Below are positions 1 through 7,857 of a stretch of 64,000 nucleotides of DNA, one piece after another. Made by a program: the position numbers and the translations under genes. Each line of letters starts with the position of its first letter. The first letter of the stretch is position 1. The notes beneath the pieces are model-generated. The model saw only the letters and a program-made list of their open reading frames with translations. It did not search any database and had not been told where the DNA came from. This DNA comes from Nonomuraea muscovyensis (GTDB taxonomy: Bacteria; Actinomycetota; Actinomycetes; Streptosporangiales; Streptosporangiaceae), in NCBI RefSeq assembly GCF_014207745.1, contig NZ_JACHJB010000003.1, positions 992,001-1,056,000 of the forward strand. Reading direction: 5' to 3'.

Positions 1-2
1 CC

Positions 3-1955
3 ATGGACGGCGACTACGAGACCGGCTGGGAGAGCGGCGGCTGGACCCGCCCCCAGGGCGAGTGGCTCCGCGTCGATCTGCCCCAGGAGCGGCAGATCCC
101 CCGCTTCCAGGTGGTCTTCACCAACAACGTGCTGCTCGGCCAGTCGATCAAGCGGGTGGCCGTGGAGACGGCCGCCGGCCGCCTGGTGCAGGACGTCCGG
201 CAGACCAACGACCCGCAGTGGCTGCGCGCCCCGCAGGGGGCGACGAGCTGGCTGCGCATCGAGGTCGTGGAGACGCACGGCAAGAGCTGGAGCTTCGTGC
301 AGCGCGTCGGCATCAGCGAGATCACCGTCCCCGGCGTGCTGCCGGGCCGGACGATCCGGATGCCCGGCGAGGGCGGCGAGGTCTTCGTGATGGACCGCGG
401 GCTGGACGGCCGCCCGCAGTGCATGCGCAACCGCGACCGGTGGATCTGCAACCCGCTGCTCGCCCGGCCGGACGAGGAGGGCGCCGGCTTCGACCGGACC
501 TTCACCAGCGAAAGCAAGCGCCCGGCCGACGTGCGCGGCACCGCCGTGCTGCGTGACGCCGCGCTGGTCGACCGCTACACCCGCCTCAGCGAGGACCTCA
601 CCAAGGTCGAGGGGTCGTCGCAGGTCAGCAAGGACGCGGTGGTCGCGCCGCGGTCGGCGTTCGACGCCGACGCCGCCACCACCTGGATCCCCTCGCCCAA
701 CGACGGCGACCCCACGCTCACCCTGAGCTGGAAGGGCAGGCGCACCGTCTCCCGCCTCCAGGTCGCCCGGCCCGGCGGCGACCGGCAGCCGCTCGACATG
801 ATCGTGGCGGGCGACAAGGGGGTGCTGCGCAGCGGCCGGGTGGACGCCCACGGCGTCCTCACGTTCAAGCCCATCACCACGAGCCGGCTCAAGCTGCGCT
901 TCTACCCGGTGTCGCGGCGTCTCCAGGTCACCGAGCTGATCATCCCCGGGGTCAGCCCGGCGAGCCGCCCCGAGGGCCTCCCGTTCCGGCTGGCCTGCGG
1001 GCGCGGGCCGCAACTGCAGATCAACGGCAAGACGGTGCAGACCCGGGTCAACGGCACCTACGCCGACCTGCTCGAACAGCGACCGGTGCGGTTCACCGGC
1101 TGCTCGAAGGCGGCTCTGGTGGCGGGCGACAACCGGGTGCGCGCCGCCGGCTGGGACCCGTTCGGCGTCACGAACCTCGTCGTCGGCAAGCTGCCCGAGC
1201 AGCCCGCCCCCGTCGAGGGCGGCGCCGCCGCCGGCGCCTGGTCGCCGTCGGTGCGCGAGGTGCGGGTGAATGCGCCCAAGGACGCGTTCCTCGTCGTCAA
1301 CGAGAACCACAACGCCGGCTGGCAGGCCACCATCGACGGCCGGACGCTGCGGCCCGCCCGGATCGACGGCTGGAAGCAGGCCTGGGAGCTGCCGGCGGGC
1401 ACCTCGGGGACCGTGCGGCTGGAGTACACCCCGGACCGGCCCTACCGGCTCGGGCTCGGCCTCGGGCTGGCCGGGATCGCGCTGCTCGCCGTCCTGTCCC
1501 TCGTCATGCGCGGGCCGCGCCCCGAGCACGTGCTGGAGACGGCGCCCGCGGCCGCCTCCCGCCTGTCGCGCTGGCGGGTGCCGTACGCGATCGCGCTGGG
1601 GCTGGCGTTCGGCGGCTGGGTGGCGAGCTGGCCCGGCATGGCGGTCGTCCTCGCCGCCGTGGTGGCCGGCCTGTGGCTGCGGGCGCGCGGGCCGGCCACC
1701 CGGTCGGCCAGGCCGTGGCTGGTGGGGCACTGGGTGGCCGCCGCCCTGTTCACCGGGGCGACGGCGTCGCTGGCCCTGGCCATGGCGTTGCGGGACTACG
1801 CGACCGACGTGGAGCCGCTGGCCGACCACGTCCCGCAGCTCCTCGCCTGCGCCGCCATGGGCGTGCTGTTCGCCCAGTTCGTCACGGAACAGGAGCCGCC
1901 GGACGTGACGCCGGAGCTTCGGGAGGCGGAGCCGGTGCTGACGAGCGCCCGGTGA
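3..1955 (+). CDS. aftD: AftD-like alpha-(1->3)-arabinofuranosyltransferase, C-terminal part (cut by window start)
   Basis: The open frame runs in from the left edge, so the ATG at 3 is probably internal and about 650 C-terminal residues are seen. The visible part has beta-rich discoidin-like sugar-binding modules (Trp/Arg-rich stretches such as WLRVDLPQERQIPRF and WIPSPNDGDPTLTLSWKG), then a membrane-proximal region ending in several hydrophobic helices (for example LGLGLGLAGIALLAVLSLVM). This is the arrangement of the C-terminal half of mycobacterial AftD, a very large GT-C enzyme adding arabinofuranose to cell-wall arabinan; the catalytic N-terminal membrane domain would lie upstream. It ends tail-to-tail with the acyltransferase, overlapping it by 74 bp. 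The family call rests on overall resemblance, not on a catalytic motif. Confidence 0.75.
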   Translation: MDGDYETGWESGGWTRPQGEWLRVDLPQERQIPRFQVVFTNNVLLGQSIKRVAVETAAGRLVQDVRQTNDPQWLRAPQGATSWLRIEVVETHGKSWSFVQRVGISEITVPGVLPGRTIRMPGEGGEVFVMDRGLDGRPQCMRNRDRWICNPLLARPDEEGAGFDRTFTSESKRPADVRGTAVLRDAALVDRYTRLSEDLTKVEGSSQVSKDAVVAPRSAFDADAATTWIPSPNDGDPTLTLSWKGRRTVSRLQVARPGGDRQPLDMIVAGDKGVLRSGRVDAHGVLTFKPITTSRLKLRFYPVSRRLQVTELIIPGVSPASRPEGLPFRLACGRGPQLQINGKTVQTRVNGTYADLLEQRPVRFTGCSKAALVAGDNRVRAAGWDPFGVTNLVVGKLPEQPAPVEGGAAAGAWSPSVREVRVNAPKDAFLVVNENHNAGWQATIDGRTLRPARIDGWKQAWELPAGTSGTVRLEYTPDRPYRLGLGLGLAGIALLAVLSLVMRGPRPEHVLETAPAAASRLSRWRVPYAIALGLAFGGWVASWPGMAVVLAAVVAGLWLRARGPATRSARPWLVGHWVAAALFTGATASLALAMALRDYATDVEPLADHVPQLLACAAMGVLFAQFVTEQEPPDVTPELREAEPVLTSAR

Positions 1956-3114
1956 GCCGCAGGGCGTTCTCCTCGATGAGGTGGTAGCTGGCCACGCTGA
2001 CCAGCATCGTGCCGGCGAAGGTCAGGATCGCCACCTTCACGAAGTCGCCGCTGAACGCCTCGGTGCCGGTCGCCTTGTAGTACAGCGTGATCACCGGCGC
2101 GTGCCAGAGGAAGAAGCTGTAGGAGATGCGGCCAAGGTAGGCGGTCACCGGGTTGCCCAGCACGCGGTGGCGCAACGAGTCGTGCCGCGAGGCCAGCGCG
2201 AACGGCGCCACCACGAGGACGGCCACCGCGGTCTCCAGCGCCATCCGCCACAGCGACTGCCCCATGTCGGGCAGGGTGAGGGTGCGCGGCCCGGCCAGCT
2301 CGGTGCTCAGCACCACGTACATCAGCAGCGCCAGCACGAGGAGCTGCGGCGCGAGCGCGTCCACCGCCCTGTGCTCCTTGATCCACACCGACAGCACCGC
2401 CATCGCCATCCCGGCGGCGAAGTAGATGAGGTGGTGCGGCAGCCACAGGGCGAGCTGCGGCTGCTCCAGCGTGTGCGTGAGGACCACGCTGAGCACCGAG
2501 ACGACCGGCAGCACGGCGATGCCGGCCAGCAGCCGCAGTGGCCGGTTGGCCGCGGGCCCGCCCAGGCGCGTCCAGCGGTGCAGCAGCCAGGCCAGCGCCG
2601 GCAGCACCACGTAGAACGCCATCTCGATCGGCATCGTCCACATCTGGTACAGGCCCTCGGGCGCCCGGCCCTGCTCGAAGTAGTTCTGCAGCAGGAGGAG
2701 CCAGGTGGCCCAGTCGGCCCAGTCGAGGGTGCTCCAGCTCCATGCCGCCAGGGCGAGCACCGTGACGACCCAGTAGGCCGGCATCACCCGGAGCGCGCGG
2801 CGCCACAGGTACCGGCCCGGCCGGGGCGCCGGCGAGTCCAGCAGGACGGCCTTCGCCCACGGCCGGTAGAGCAGCAGGCCGGAGAGCAGGAAGAAGATCG
2901 GGACGGCGATGCCCAGCCGCGTCGTCATCCAGGCGAACATGCCGTCGCGGTACATCACGCCGGTGTTGCCGGCGACGTGCAGCACCCAGACGCCGAGCGC
3001 GGCCAGGGCGCGGATGCCGTCGAGGGCGGTGTCCCTGCGCGCGGGCTCGGTCAGCGGCGCCGGCTCGACGGCGGAGCCGGTCGGCGGGGTGGGCTCGACG
3101 GCGGGCTCGTTCAC
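1882..3114 (-). CDS. Acyltransferase 3 family membrane protein (OafA/YrhL-like)
   Basis: About 410 residues. The start is the GTG at 3114, which overlaps the methyltransferase stop as GTGA and so suggests translational coupling. After a Pro/Glu-rich N-terminal tail (residues 1-25) comes the family signature RRDTALDGIRALAALGVW, with the conserved Arg and a His shortly after (VLHVAG). About ten hydrophobic helices follow, including IPIFFLLSGLLLYRPW and GRISYSFFLWHAPVITLYY. Such proteins O-acylate cell-surface polysaccharides or lipids inside the membrane. Adjacency to AftD and a methyltransferase points to envelope glycan decoration. The last 25 residues (Pro/Ala-rich) overlap the 3' end of the convergent AftD gene. 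The acceptor cannot be read from sequence. Confidence 0.85.
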   Translation of the reverse strand: MNEPAVEPTPPTGSAVEPAPLTEPARRDTALDGIRALAALGVWVLHVAGNTGVMYRDGMFAWMTTRLGIAVPIFFLLSGLLLYRPWAKAVLLDSPAPRPGRYLWRRALRVMPAYWVVTVLALAAWSWSTLDWADWATWLLLLQNYFEQGRAPEGLYQMWTMPIEMAFYVVLPALAWLLHRWTRLGGPAANRPLRLLAGIAVLPVVSVLSVVLTHTLEQPQLALWLPHHLIYFAAGMAMAVLSVWIKEHRAVDALAPQLLVLALLMYVVLSTELAGPRTLTLPDMGQSLWRMALETAVAVLVVAPFALASRHDSLRHRVLGNPVTAYLGRISYSFFLWHAPVITLYYKATGTEAFSGDFVKVAILTFAGTMLVSVASYHLIEENALRLTGRSSAPAPPPEAPASRPAAPVP

Positions 3115-3848
3115 GGACGCCGCGGGGGGCGCTTTCTCAGGACCAGGACCAGGTTCCACGTGGCGAACTCCCTGACGATCGGGACCTTGAGCATCGGGCG
3201 GTACCACCAGGGCAGGTAGCGGGGGAAAGCGTCGACCAGCTCCACCTGCCGCTCGCGGGCGGCCCAGCGCAGGCCGTCGGCGACCGAGACGGGGTAGAGG
3301 CTCAGCCCATAGTGGTTCTTCGGTGGCTTGCCGTACTTTTCCTGATATTTCTGGGCAGCTCGGTGGCCGCCCAGGTAGTGCCAGGGCGACGTCTCGTGTC
3401 CGCCCCAGGGGGAGAGCCAGTTGGTGTACGCGAGGAAGACCAGCCCGCCGGGCCTGGTCACCCGGACCATCTCCGAGGCCATCCGCCACGGCTCGGGCAC
3501 GTGCTCCAGCACGTTCGAGGAGAAGCAGACGTCCACGGTGGAGTCCTGGAGCGGCAGGTCCAGGGCGCTGCCGAGCAGGCCGCCGCCGGGCGCGCCCTGT
3601 CCGGCCAGCTCGCCGGCGTCCACGTCCACGCACACGCACCGCGCGCCGTGGCGGCGGAACTCCGTGGCGAAGTATCCTGGGCCGCCGCCCACGTCCAGCA
3701 CGAGCCGGTCGGCGAGGTCCGTGTACTGCCGCAGCAGCGTGGCGGTGTCGGCGGCGAGGGTCGTGTAGTAGCCGTCGCCGTCGCTCTGCTCGGAGCGGAA
3801 CGCCCGGAACAGCCGGATGGACCGCGCCAGGTCGGCTCGCCTGGACAT
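3111..3848 (-). CDS. Class I SAM-dependent methyltransferase
   Basis: About 245 residues, starting at ATG 3848 (MSRRADLARSIRLF), with GCGGGAA just upstream; an in-frame ATG at 3863 is an alternative. SAM-binding motif I is VLDVGGGPGYFATEF, followed by the acidic strand end (CVCVDVD) and the motif LEHVPEPWRMASEMVRVTRPGG, typical of Methyltransf_11 enzymes. The C-terminus is basic (RKRPPRRP), and the stop overlaps the acyltransferase GTG start. A similar methyltransferase, acyltransferase, DUF3068 protein and AftD occur close together in the mycobacterial Rv0224c-Rv0236c region, so a role in envelope glycolipid or glycan methylation is likely but inferred. Its promoter region contains a KstR-like inverted repeat. 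Confidence 0.85.
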   Translation of the reverse strand: MSRRADLARSIRLFRAFRSEQSDGDGYYTTLAADTATLLRQYTDLADRLVLDVGGGPGYFATEFRRHGARCVCVDVDAGELAGQGAPGGGLLGSALDLPLQDSTVDVCFSSNVLEHVPEPWRMASEMVRVTRPGGLVFLAYTNWLSPWGGHETSPWHYLGGHRAAQKYQEKYGKPPKNHYGLSLYPVSVADGLRWAARERQVELVDAFPRYLPWWYRPMLKVPIVREFATWNLVLVLRKRPPRRP

Positions 3849-3876
3849 ATTTCCCGCTTTCATAGGGAAGCCACGA

Positions 3877-3890
3877 TAGAACCTGTTTCT
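3877..3890. promoter_or_regulatory. KstR-like operator in methyltransferase promoter
   Basis: TAGAACCTGTTTCT contains the AAC-N2-GTT core of the KstR box (TnnAACnnGTTnnA, last base different). It sits inside a perfect inverted repeat GATAGAA-N5-TTCTATC (3875-3893), 29 bp upstream of the methyltransferase start. Binding of a KstR-type TetR regulator is inferred from the motif only. Confidence 0.45.
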
Positions 3891-3972
3891 ATCAATTTGA
3901 TTGCGGCTCCGTACCGGCCGGTGACGTATGTCACTCACTGTCATACTTTGATGCCGGACGTATCGGCAAGAC

Positions 3973-3986
3973 GACAACAGGTTCTA
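3973..3986. promoter_or_regulatory. KstR-like operator upstream of DUF3068 gene
   Basis: GACAACAGGTTCTA has the AAC-N2-GTT core and the right-hand A of the KstR consensus; only the first base differs (G for T). It lies 18 bp upstream of the DUF3068 start codon, so a bound regulator would be expected to repress. Confidence 0.4.
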
Positions 3987-4004
3987 GGATCGCGGAGGCC
4001 TTTG

Positions 4005-4916
4005 ATGGGTCGTATCTCCACGCTCGTCCTCATCGGGGTCGGCGCCTTCTTCATCGCGCTGGCGCCGCTGCTGAAGTTCTGGGCGGCCGAGAAGATCATC
4101 TCCGCCCCGGCGGACCAGTTCGGCATCTCGCGCCTGGAGGCCAAGGGGGCCCAGTACTTCTCGCGCCAGGACCTCAAGGTGCTCACCGCCGACCTGGACA
4201 TCATCGTCACCACCCGCGGTGACGTGAAGGAGGCCAACTCCAGCCGGGTGGTCTGGGACGAGGCCACCGTGGTCAACGACGTGACCAACGGCCGGCGCCA
4301 GATCGACCTGAGCGAGCGGCGCAGCGCCTTCGACAAGTACACCGGCGAGGGCCTGAACTGCTGCGGCGTCAACGTCGGCAAGGCTCCCGTGACGCTCGAG
4401 GGCCAGATCTACAAGTTCCCCTTCGGCACCGAGAAGAAGACCTACAAGGTCTTCAACTCCACGGCCCAGAAGGCGTTCGACGCGCAGTTCGTCCGCGAGG
4501 ACTCCGTCAACGGCCTGCCCGTCTACGTCTTCGAGCAGACCGTGCCGCCCACCAAGACGCAGACCCTGACCGCGCCGGCCTCCGTGCTGGGCATGGACGA
4601 CACCGGTGACGTGCAGGTGGACCGCTGGTACGACGGCAAGGTCACCTTCTGGATCGAGCCCGCCACCGGAGCCCCGGTCAGGCAGGAGCAGCAGCGGCAC
4701 GAGGTGCTCAAGACCCAGGACGGCGTCGAGCGCTCGCCGGCCTTCGTCGCCACGGCCAAGATGACCGACAAGACCGTGGACGGGCTGGTCGCCTCGGCCC
4801 AGGAGGGCAAGAGCCAGATCAACCTGCTGACGACCGTCATCCCGCTCGTGCTGCTCGTCGTGGGCGTCGCCCTGGTGCTGCTCGGCGTCCTGCTGGGCCG
4901 CCGCAGCACGACCTGA
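4005..4916 (+). CDS. DUF3068 family membrane-anchored envelope protein (PorA-family annotation)
   Basis: 303 residues, start ATG 4005 preceded by GGAGG at a good distance. An N-terminal hydrophobic helix (TLVLIGVGAFFIALAPLL, residues 5-22) and a C-terminal one (LLTTVIPLVLLVVGVALVLL, about 275-295) bracket a soluble extracytoplasmic beta-rich region. That region carries motifs typical of DUF3068, such as GVNVGKAPVTLEGQIYKFPF, and a single CC pair. The usual database label for such proteins is 'porin PorA family'; a true porin function is not shown here. Synteny with AftD, acyltransferase and methyltransferase genes resembles the Rv0227c neighbourhood of mycobacteria. A strong hairpin terminator follows. 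Confidence 0.85.
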   Translation: MGRISTLVLIGVGAFFIALAPLLKFWAAEKIISAPADQFGISRLEAKGAQYFSRQDLKVLTADLDIIVTTRGDVKEANSSRVVWDEATVVNDVTNGRRQIDLSERRSAFDKYTGEGLNCCGVNVGKAPVTLEGQIYKFPFGTEKKTYKVFNSTAQKAFDAQFVREDSVNGLPVYVFEQTVPPTKTQTLTAPASVLGMDDTGDVQVDRWYDGKVTFWIEPATGAPVRQEQQRHEVLKTQDGVERSPAFVATAKMTDKTVDGLVASAQEGKSQINLLTTVIPLVLLVVGVALVLLGVLLGRRSTT

Positions 4917-4942
4917 CCCCCGCAGTCCCCACCGCAGTCCAC

Positions 4943-4968
4943 GAGGGCCCGCCGCCGTGCGGGCCCTC
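4943..4968 (+). terminator. Hairpin terminator after DUF3068 gene
   Basis: Perfect 10-bp stem GAGGGCCCGC / GCGGGCCCTC with a 6-nt loop, starting 27 bp after the stop codon. There is no U-tract, as is common for actinobacterial hairpin terminators. Confidence 0.7.
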
Positions 4969-5000
4969 TCGTGTGCCCGGCCGCCGTCACAGCCGGTAAC

Positions 5001-5014
5001 TAGAACAGGTTCCC
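5001..5014. promoter_or_regulatory. KstR-like operator, distal, upstream of nitronate monooxygenase-like gene
   Basis: TAGAACAGGTTCCC matches TnnAACnnGTTnnA except for the last base. It lies about 85 bp upstream of the start codon at 5100. Confidence 0.45.
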
Positions 5015-5054
5015 ACTCTATGTTACTGGTCGGTACCGACAAAAGGTTCTAGAG

Positions 5055-5068
5055 TAGAACGCGTTGCA
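5055..5068. promoter_or_regulatory. KstR-like operator, proximal, upstream of nitronate monooxygenase-like gene
   Basis: TAGAACGCGTTGCA matches the published KstR consensus TnnAACnnGTTnnA at every fixed position. It overlaps a second inverted repeat GTTCTA-gag-TAGAAC (5046-5060), making a compact double site 32 bp upstream of the start codon. Confidence 0.5.
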
Positions 5069-5099
5069 GTTCGCCGTTGTCGCGACGTATTGTCAGGCC

Positions 5100-6206
5100 A
5101 TGCGGACACGTGTCACGGACATGTTCGGAATCGAGTTGCCCATCTTCGCGTTCAGCCACTGCCGCGACGTGGTCGCCGCGGTCAGCCGGGCCGGCGGGAT
5201 GGGCGTGCTCGGCGCGCTCTACTTCACCCCCGAAGAGCTCGAGATGGAGCTCAAGTGGATCGACGACCACGTGGACGGCAGGCCGTACGGCGTCGACGTG
5301 GTCATGCCCGCCTCCTACGAGGGGGCCGAGTTCGCGGCCGACGAGCTGGTCGGGCGGCTGCAGGCGATGATCCCCGAAGGGCACCGGCGCTTCGTGGCGG
5401 ACCTGCTGGCCTCCCACGGTGTGCCGCCGCTGTCGTCCGACGCCGACGCGGGCAAGGTCCTGCTCGGCTGGACCGACGCCACGGCCCGCCCGCAGGTGGA
5501 GGTGGCGCTCAGGCATCCCATCGCGCTGCTGGCCAACGCCCTCGGCCCGCCCCCGGCGGACGTGGTCGAGCTGGCCCACGCGCACGGGGTCAAGGTCGCC
5601 GCCCTGGCCTCCACCCCGCGCCACGCGCTCAAGCAGGTCGAGGTGGGCGTGGACGTCGTGGTCGCCCAGGGCACCGAGGCCGGCGGGCACACGGGTGAGA
5701 TCACCACCATGGTGCTCATCCCTCAGGTCGTGGACGCGGTGGACGTGCCGGTGCTCGCCGCCGGGGGCATCGGCAACGGCCGCCAGATGGCCGCCGGTAT
5801 GGCGCTCGGCGCCGAGGGTGTCTGGACGGGCTCGCTGTGGCTGACGGTCGAGGAGGCCGACACGCCCGAGATGGCCAAGCGCCGCATCCTGCAGGCCACC
5901 TCCCGCGACACGGTCCGCTCCCGGAGCTGGACCGGCAAACCCGCCCGGCTGCTCAGGAACGAGTGGACCGACGCCTGGGAGTCACAGGAGTCGCCGGGGA
6001 CGCTGCCGATGCCGCTGCAGTTCATGCTGGTGTCCGACGCCCTGCGCCGCATCGGCCGCTCGGACGTCTCGGAGCTCGCCACCTTCCCCGCCGGGCAGAT
6101 CATCGGCATCACCAACCAGGTGCGCTCCACGCGCGACGTCATGTACGCCCTCGTGGAGGAGTACACGGAGGCCCTGGACCGCCTCGGCCGCGTCACGGAC
6201 GCCTGA
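5100..6206 (+). CDS. Nitronate monooxygenase / 2-nitropropane dioxygenase-like FMN oxidoreductase
   Basis: 368 residues from ATG 5100. The TIM-barrel FMN family signature is clear: GGMGVLGALYF near the N-terminus, VAQGTEAGGHTGE for the central flavin-binding loop, and AAGGIGNGRQMAAGMALGAE for the phosphate-binding turn. The region after residue 260 (TSRDTVRSRSWTGKPARLLR) is characteristic of the family. In mycobacteria a related flavoprotein, IpdC, acts in steroid C/D-ring breakdown, and other paralogues are of unknown role, so the substrate here is open. Two KstR-like boxes just upstream and the neighbouring sterol-type genes make a steroid or lipid role more likely than nitroalkane detoxification (inference). 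Confidence 0.85.
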   Translation: MRTRVTDMFGIELPIFAFSHCRDVVAAVSRAGGMGVLGALYFTPEELEMELKWIDDHVDGRPYGVDVVMPASYEGAEFAADELVGRLQAMIPEGHRRFVADLLASHGVPPLSSDADAGKVLLGWTDATARPQVEVALRHPIALLANALGPPPADVVELAHAHGVKVAALASTPRHALKQVEVGVDVVVAQGTEAGGHTGEITTMVLIPQVVDAVDVPVLAAGGIGNGRQMAAGMALGAEGVWTGSLWLTVEEADTPEMAKRRILQATSRDTVRSRSWTGKPARLLRNEWTDAWESQESPGTLPMPLQFMLVSDALRRIGRSDVSELATFPAGQIIGITNQVRSTRDVMYALVEEYTEALDRLGRVTDA

Positions 6207-6208
6207 CC

Positions 6209-6613
6209 TCACACGGGAACGACGGTCACCAGATCCGCCAGGCCGACGAAGTCGTCGGTGTTCCGCGTGTAGAACGGCAGCCCCCGGCTGGAGGCGATGG
6301 CGGCGATCATCAGGTCGACGCGCCGCGGTCGGGGGTCGCGCTTGGCGGCGAGCGTGAGCGCGACGAGGCTCCCGTACCGGGACGCGGCGTCGGCGTCGAA
6401 GGGGAGAGGCTCGAAGTCGCCCACGGCGGAACCCAGCTTTTCCAGGCGGGCGGCCCTGACGGCCGCCGATTTGGCCATCGCGACACCCTGGTGAAGTTCG
6501 GCGAGCGTGATGGCCGTGATCTCCGGGAGTGCCGGAAGGGCGTCTGCGGAGAGGTCGGCCAGGTCGATGAAGACGCAGGTGTCGATGACTCCTCGGGGGT
6601 GCCGCTCAGGCAC
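6209..6613 (-). CDS. vapC: VapC-type PIN-domain ribonuclease toxin
   Basis: 134 residues starting at GTG 6613, overlapping the antitoxin stop by 8 bp. PIN-domain acidic residues are visible: the first Asp in GVIDTCVFIDL, Glu in ITLAELHQGV, and Asp in RPRRVDLMIAAIA, followed by YTRNTDDF near the end. VapC toxins cleave RNA (often initiator tRNA or rRNA) with Mg2+ and are neutralised by the co-encoded antitoxin. The operon order antitoxin-toxin with overlap is standard. The RNA target cannot be read from sequence. Confidence 0.9.
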   Translation of the reverse strand: MPERHPRGVIDTCVFIDLADLSADALPALPEITAITLAELHQGVAMAKSAAVRAARLEKLGSAVGDFEPLPFDADAASRYGSLVALTLAAKRDPRPRRVDLMIAAIASSRGLPFYTRNTDDFVGLADLVTVVPV

Positions 6614-6881
6614 GGCGCCGCTCCCAGGGATCATCGCCGATGATCTCCTCGTCGCCGAAGAGGTCGTCCGCCTCGCGGCGCATGGCGGCGTAGTCGACCC
6701 GCGGGAGCTGTCGATGCTTCGCCACGAGCTCTTCGGCGCTGAGCCGGCGGTGGCGCGGCAGCGGACGGAGCTCCGCCACCTCAACCCCGTTCCGGGTGAT
6801 GTGGAAGGTCTCGCCTGCTTCCACCTGATTCATGACGGCAGCGGAGTCGTTGCGGAACTCCCGTTGCGTGATGACCTTCAT
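6606..6881 (-). CDS. Phd/YefM-family antitoxin
   Basis: 91 residues. The start MKVITQREFRNDSAAVM is the classic Phd/YefM N-terminal DNA-binding fold (beta strand, Arg-rich helix), followed by VEAGETFHITRNGVEVAEL. The acidic C-terminal tail (DDLFGDEEIIGDDPWE) would wrap around the VapC toxin. GGAGG lies unusually close to the ATG (1 nt spacing), so translation may start weakly; no better in-frame start is seen. It is probably autoregulated with its toxin, as in the family. Confidence 0.88.
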   Translation of the reverse strand: MKVITQREFRNDSAAVMNQVEAGETFHITRNGVEVAELRPLPRHRRLSAEELVAKHRQLPRVDYAAMRREADDLFGDEEIIGDDPWERRRA

Positions 6882-6920
6882 GCCTCCACTGTAGCGCGGT
6901 GTAGCCCCACGGGCTACGCG

Positions 6921-7730
6921 TCAGCGGCCCTCGTAGGTGGCCGGGCGCTTCTCCTTGAAGGCGCGGGTGCCCTCGCGGGCGTCGGCCGAGCCGATCACCG
7001 GCCAGCCGAGCTCGTCCGAGACCTTGAGCGCCTCCGGCTCCGGCAGGCCGAGCGTGTCGCGGTAGGTGCGCAGGATCGCCTGGACGGCGAGCGGTCCCGA
7101 GGCGGCCACGTCGACGGCGACCTCCAGGGCCACGGTCAGCGCCCGCCCGTCGGGGACCACCCGGTTGACCAGCCCCATCGACAGCGCCTCGGCGGCGGTC
7201 ACGGCGCGGCCGGTGAGGAGGAGGTCCATGGCGTGGCAGTAGGGGATCTGGCGGGGCAGCCGGACGGCGCTGCCACCCATGGGGAACAGGGCGCGTTTGG
7301 CCTCGAACAGCCCAAGCGTGGCCGACTCGGCCACGATCCGCAGGTCCGTGCCGACGAGCAGTTCGGTGCCGCCCGCCACCGCGTAGCCCTCCACCGCGCA
7401 GACGATCGGTTTGGTGGGCAGCTCCTCGCGCAGCAGTCCCTTCCAGTGGAAGTTGGGGATCCGCGCCGCGCGGGCCTGCACGTCGGGGTCCGCGGACGGC
7501 TGTCCCATCGCCTTGAGGTCGGCGCCCGCGCAGAACGTGCCCGCCGCGCCGGTCAGCACGGCCACCCGGACGTCGTGCTCGGCCGACACGTACGCCCAGG
7601 CGGAGGCGAGGCCGACCAGCATGTCCGAGGAGAGCGCGTTGCGGGCCTCGGGGCGGTTCATGGTGACGACCACCACGTGGCCGTCGCGTTCGACGCGGCA
7701 GTGGGGGGTGCTGATCGGCAGGAGCTCCAC
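6921..7730 (-). CDS. Enoyl-CoA hydratase/isomerase (crotonase) family protein, EchA-like
   Basis: 269 residues from GTG 7730, chosen because GGAGG lies 5 nt upstream. Crotonase motifs: MNRPEARNALSSDM, the oxyanion-hole segment GTFCAGADLKAMG, and AVAGGTELLVGTDLRIVAE, which carries the first catalytic-type Glu. In LFPMGGSAVRLPRQI the position of the second catalytic Glu of classical hydratases appears not to be Glu, so the exact reaction (hydration, isomerisation or other) is uncertain. It is transcribed divergently from the fadD-ltp operon, and a KstR2-like box lies 23 bp upstream of its start. A role in beta-oxidation of a sterol-derived acyl-CoA is inferred. Confidence 0.85.
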   Translation of the reverse strand: MELLPISTPHCRVERDGHVVVVTMNRPEARNALSSDMLVGLASAWAYVSAEHDVRVAVLTGAAGTFCAGADLKAMGQPSADPDVQARAARIPNFHWKGLLREELPTKPIVCAVEGYAVAGGTELLVGTDLRIVAESATLGLFEAKRALFPMGGSAVRLPRQIPYCHAMDLLLTGRAVTAAEALSMGLVNRVVPDGRALTVALEVAVDVAASGPLAVQAILRTYRDTLGLPEPEALKVSDELGWPVIGSADAREGTRAFKEKRPATYEGR

Positions 7731-7752
7731 GGACGCCTCCACAGGAACGTGT

Positions 7753-7766
7753 ATCAAGCGCTTGCT
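7753..7766. promoter_or_regulatory. KstR2-like operator 1 (crotonase-proximal)
   Basis: ATCAAGCGCTTGCT matches the KstR2 consensus AnCAAGnnCTTGnT at all ten fixed positions. It lies 23 bp upstream of the crotonase start in the divergent intergenic region. Confidence 0.6.
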
Positions 7767-7810
7767 AGGTAACGGGATTGTACTCCCGGAAGTTCCCGGT
7801 GGAACGCTTA

Positions 7811-7824
7811 ATCAAGCGCTTGCT
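7811..7824. promoter_or_regulatory. KstR2-like operator 2 (central)
   Basis: Identical in sequence to the first box (ATCAAGCGCTTGCT) and 58 bp from it, centrally placed between the two divergent start codons. Confidence 0.6.
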
Positions 7825-7857
7825 CCGGCCTCGCGGGCGGGTTACGCTGCCCTGGCA

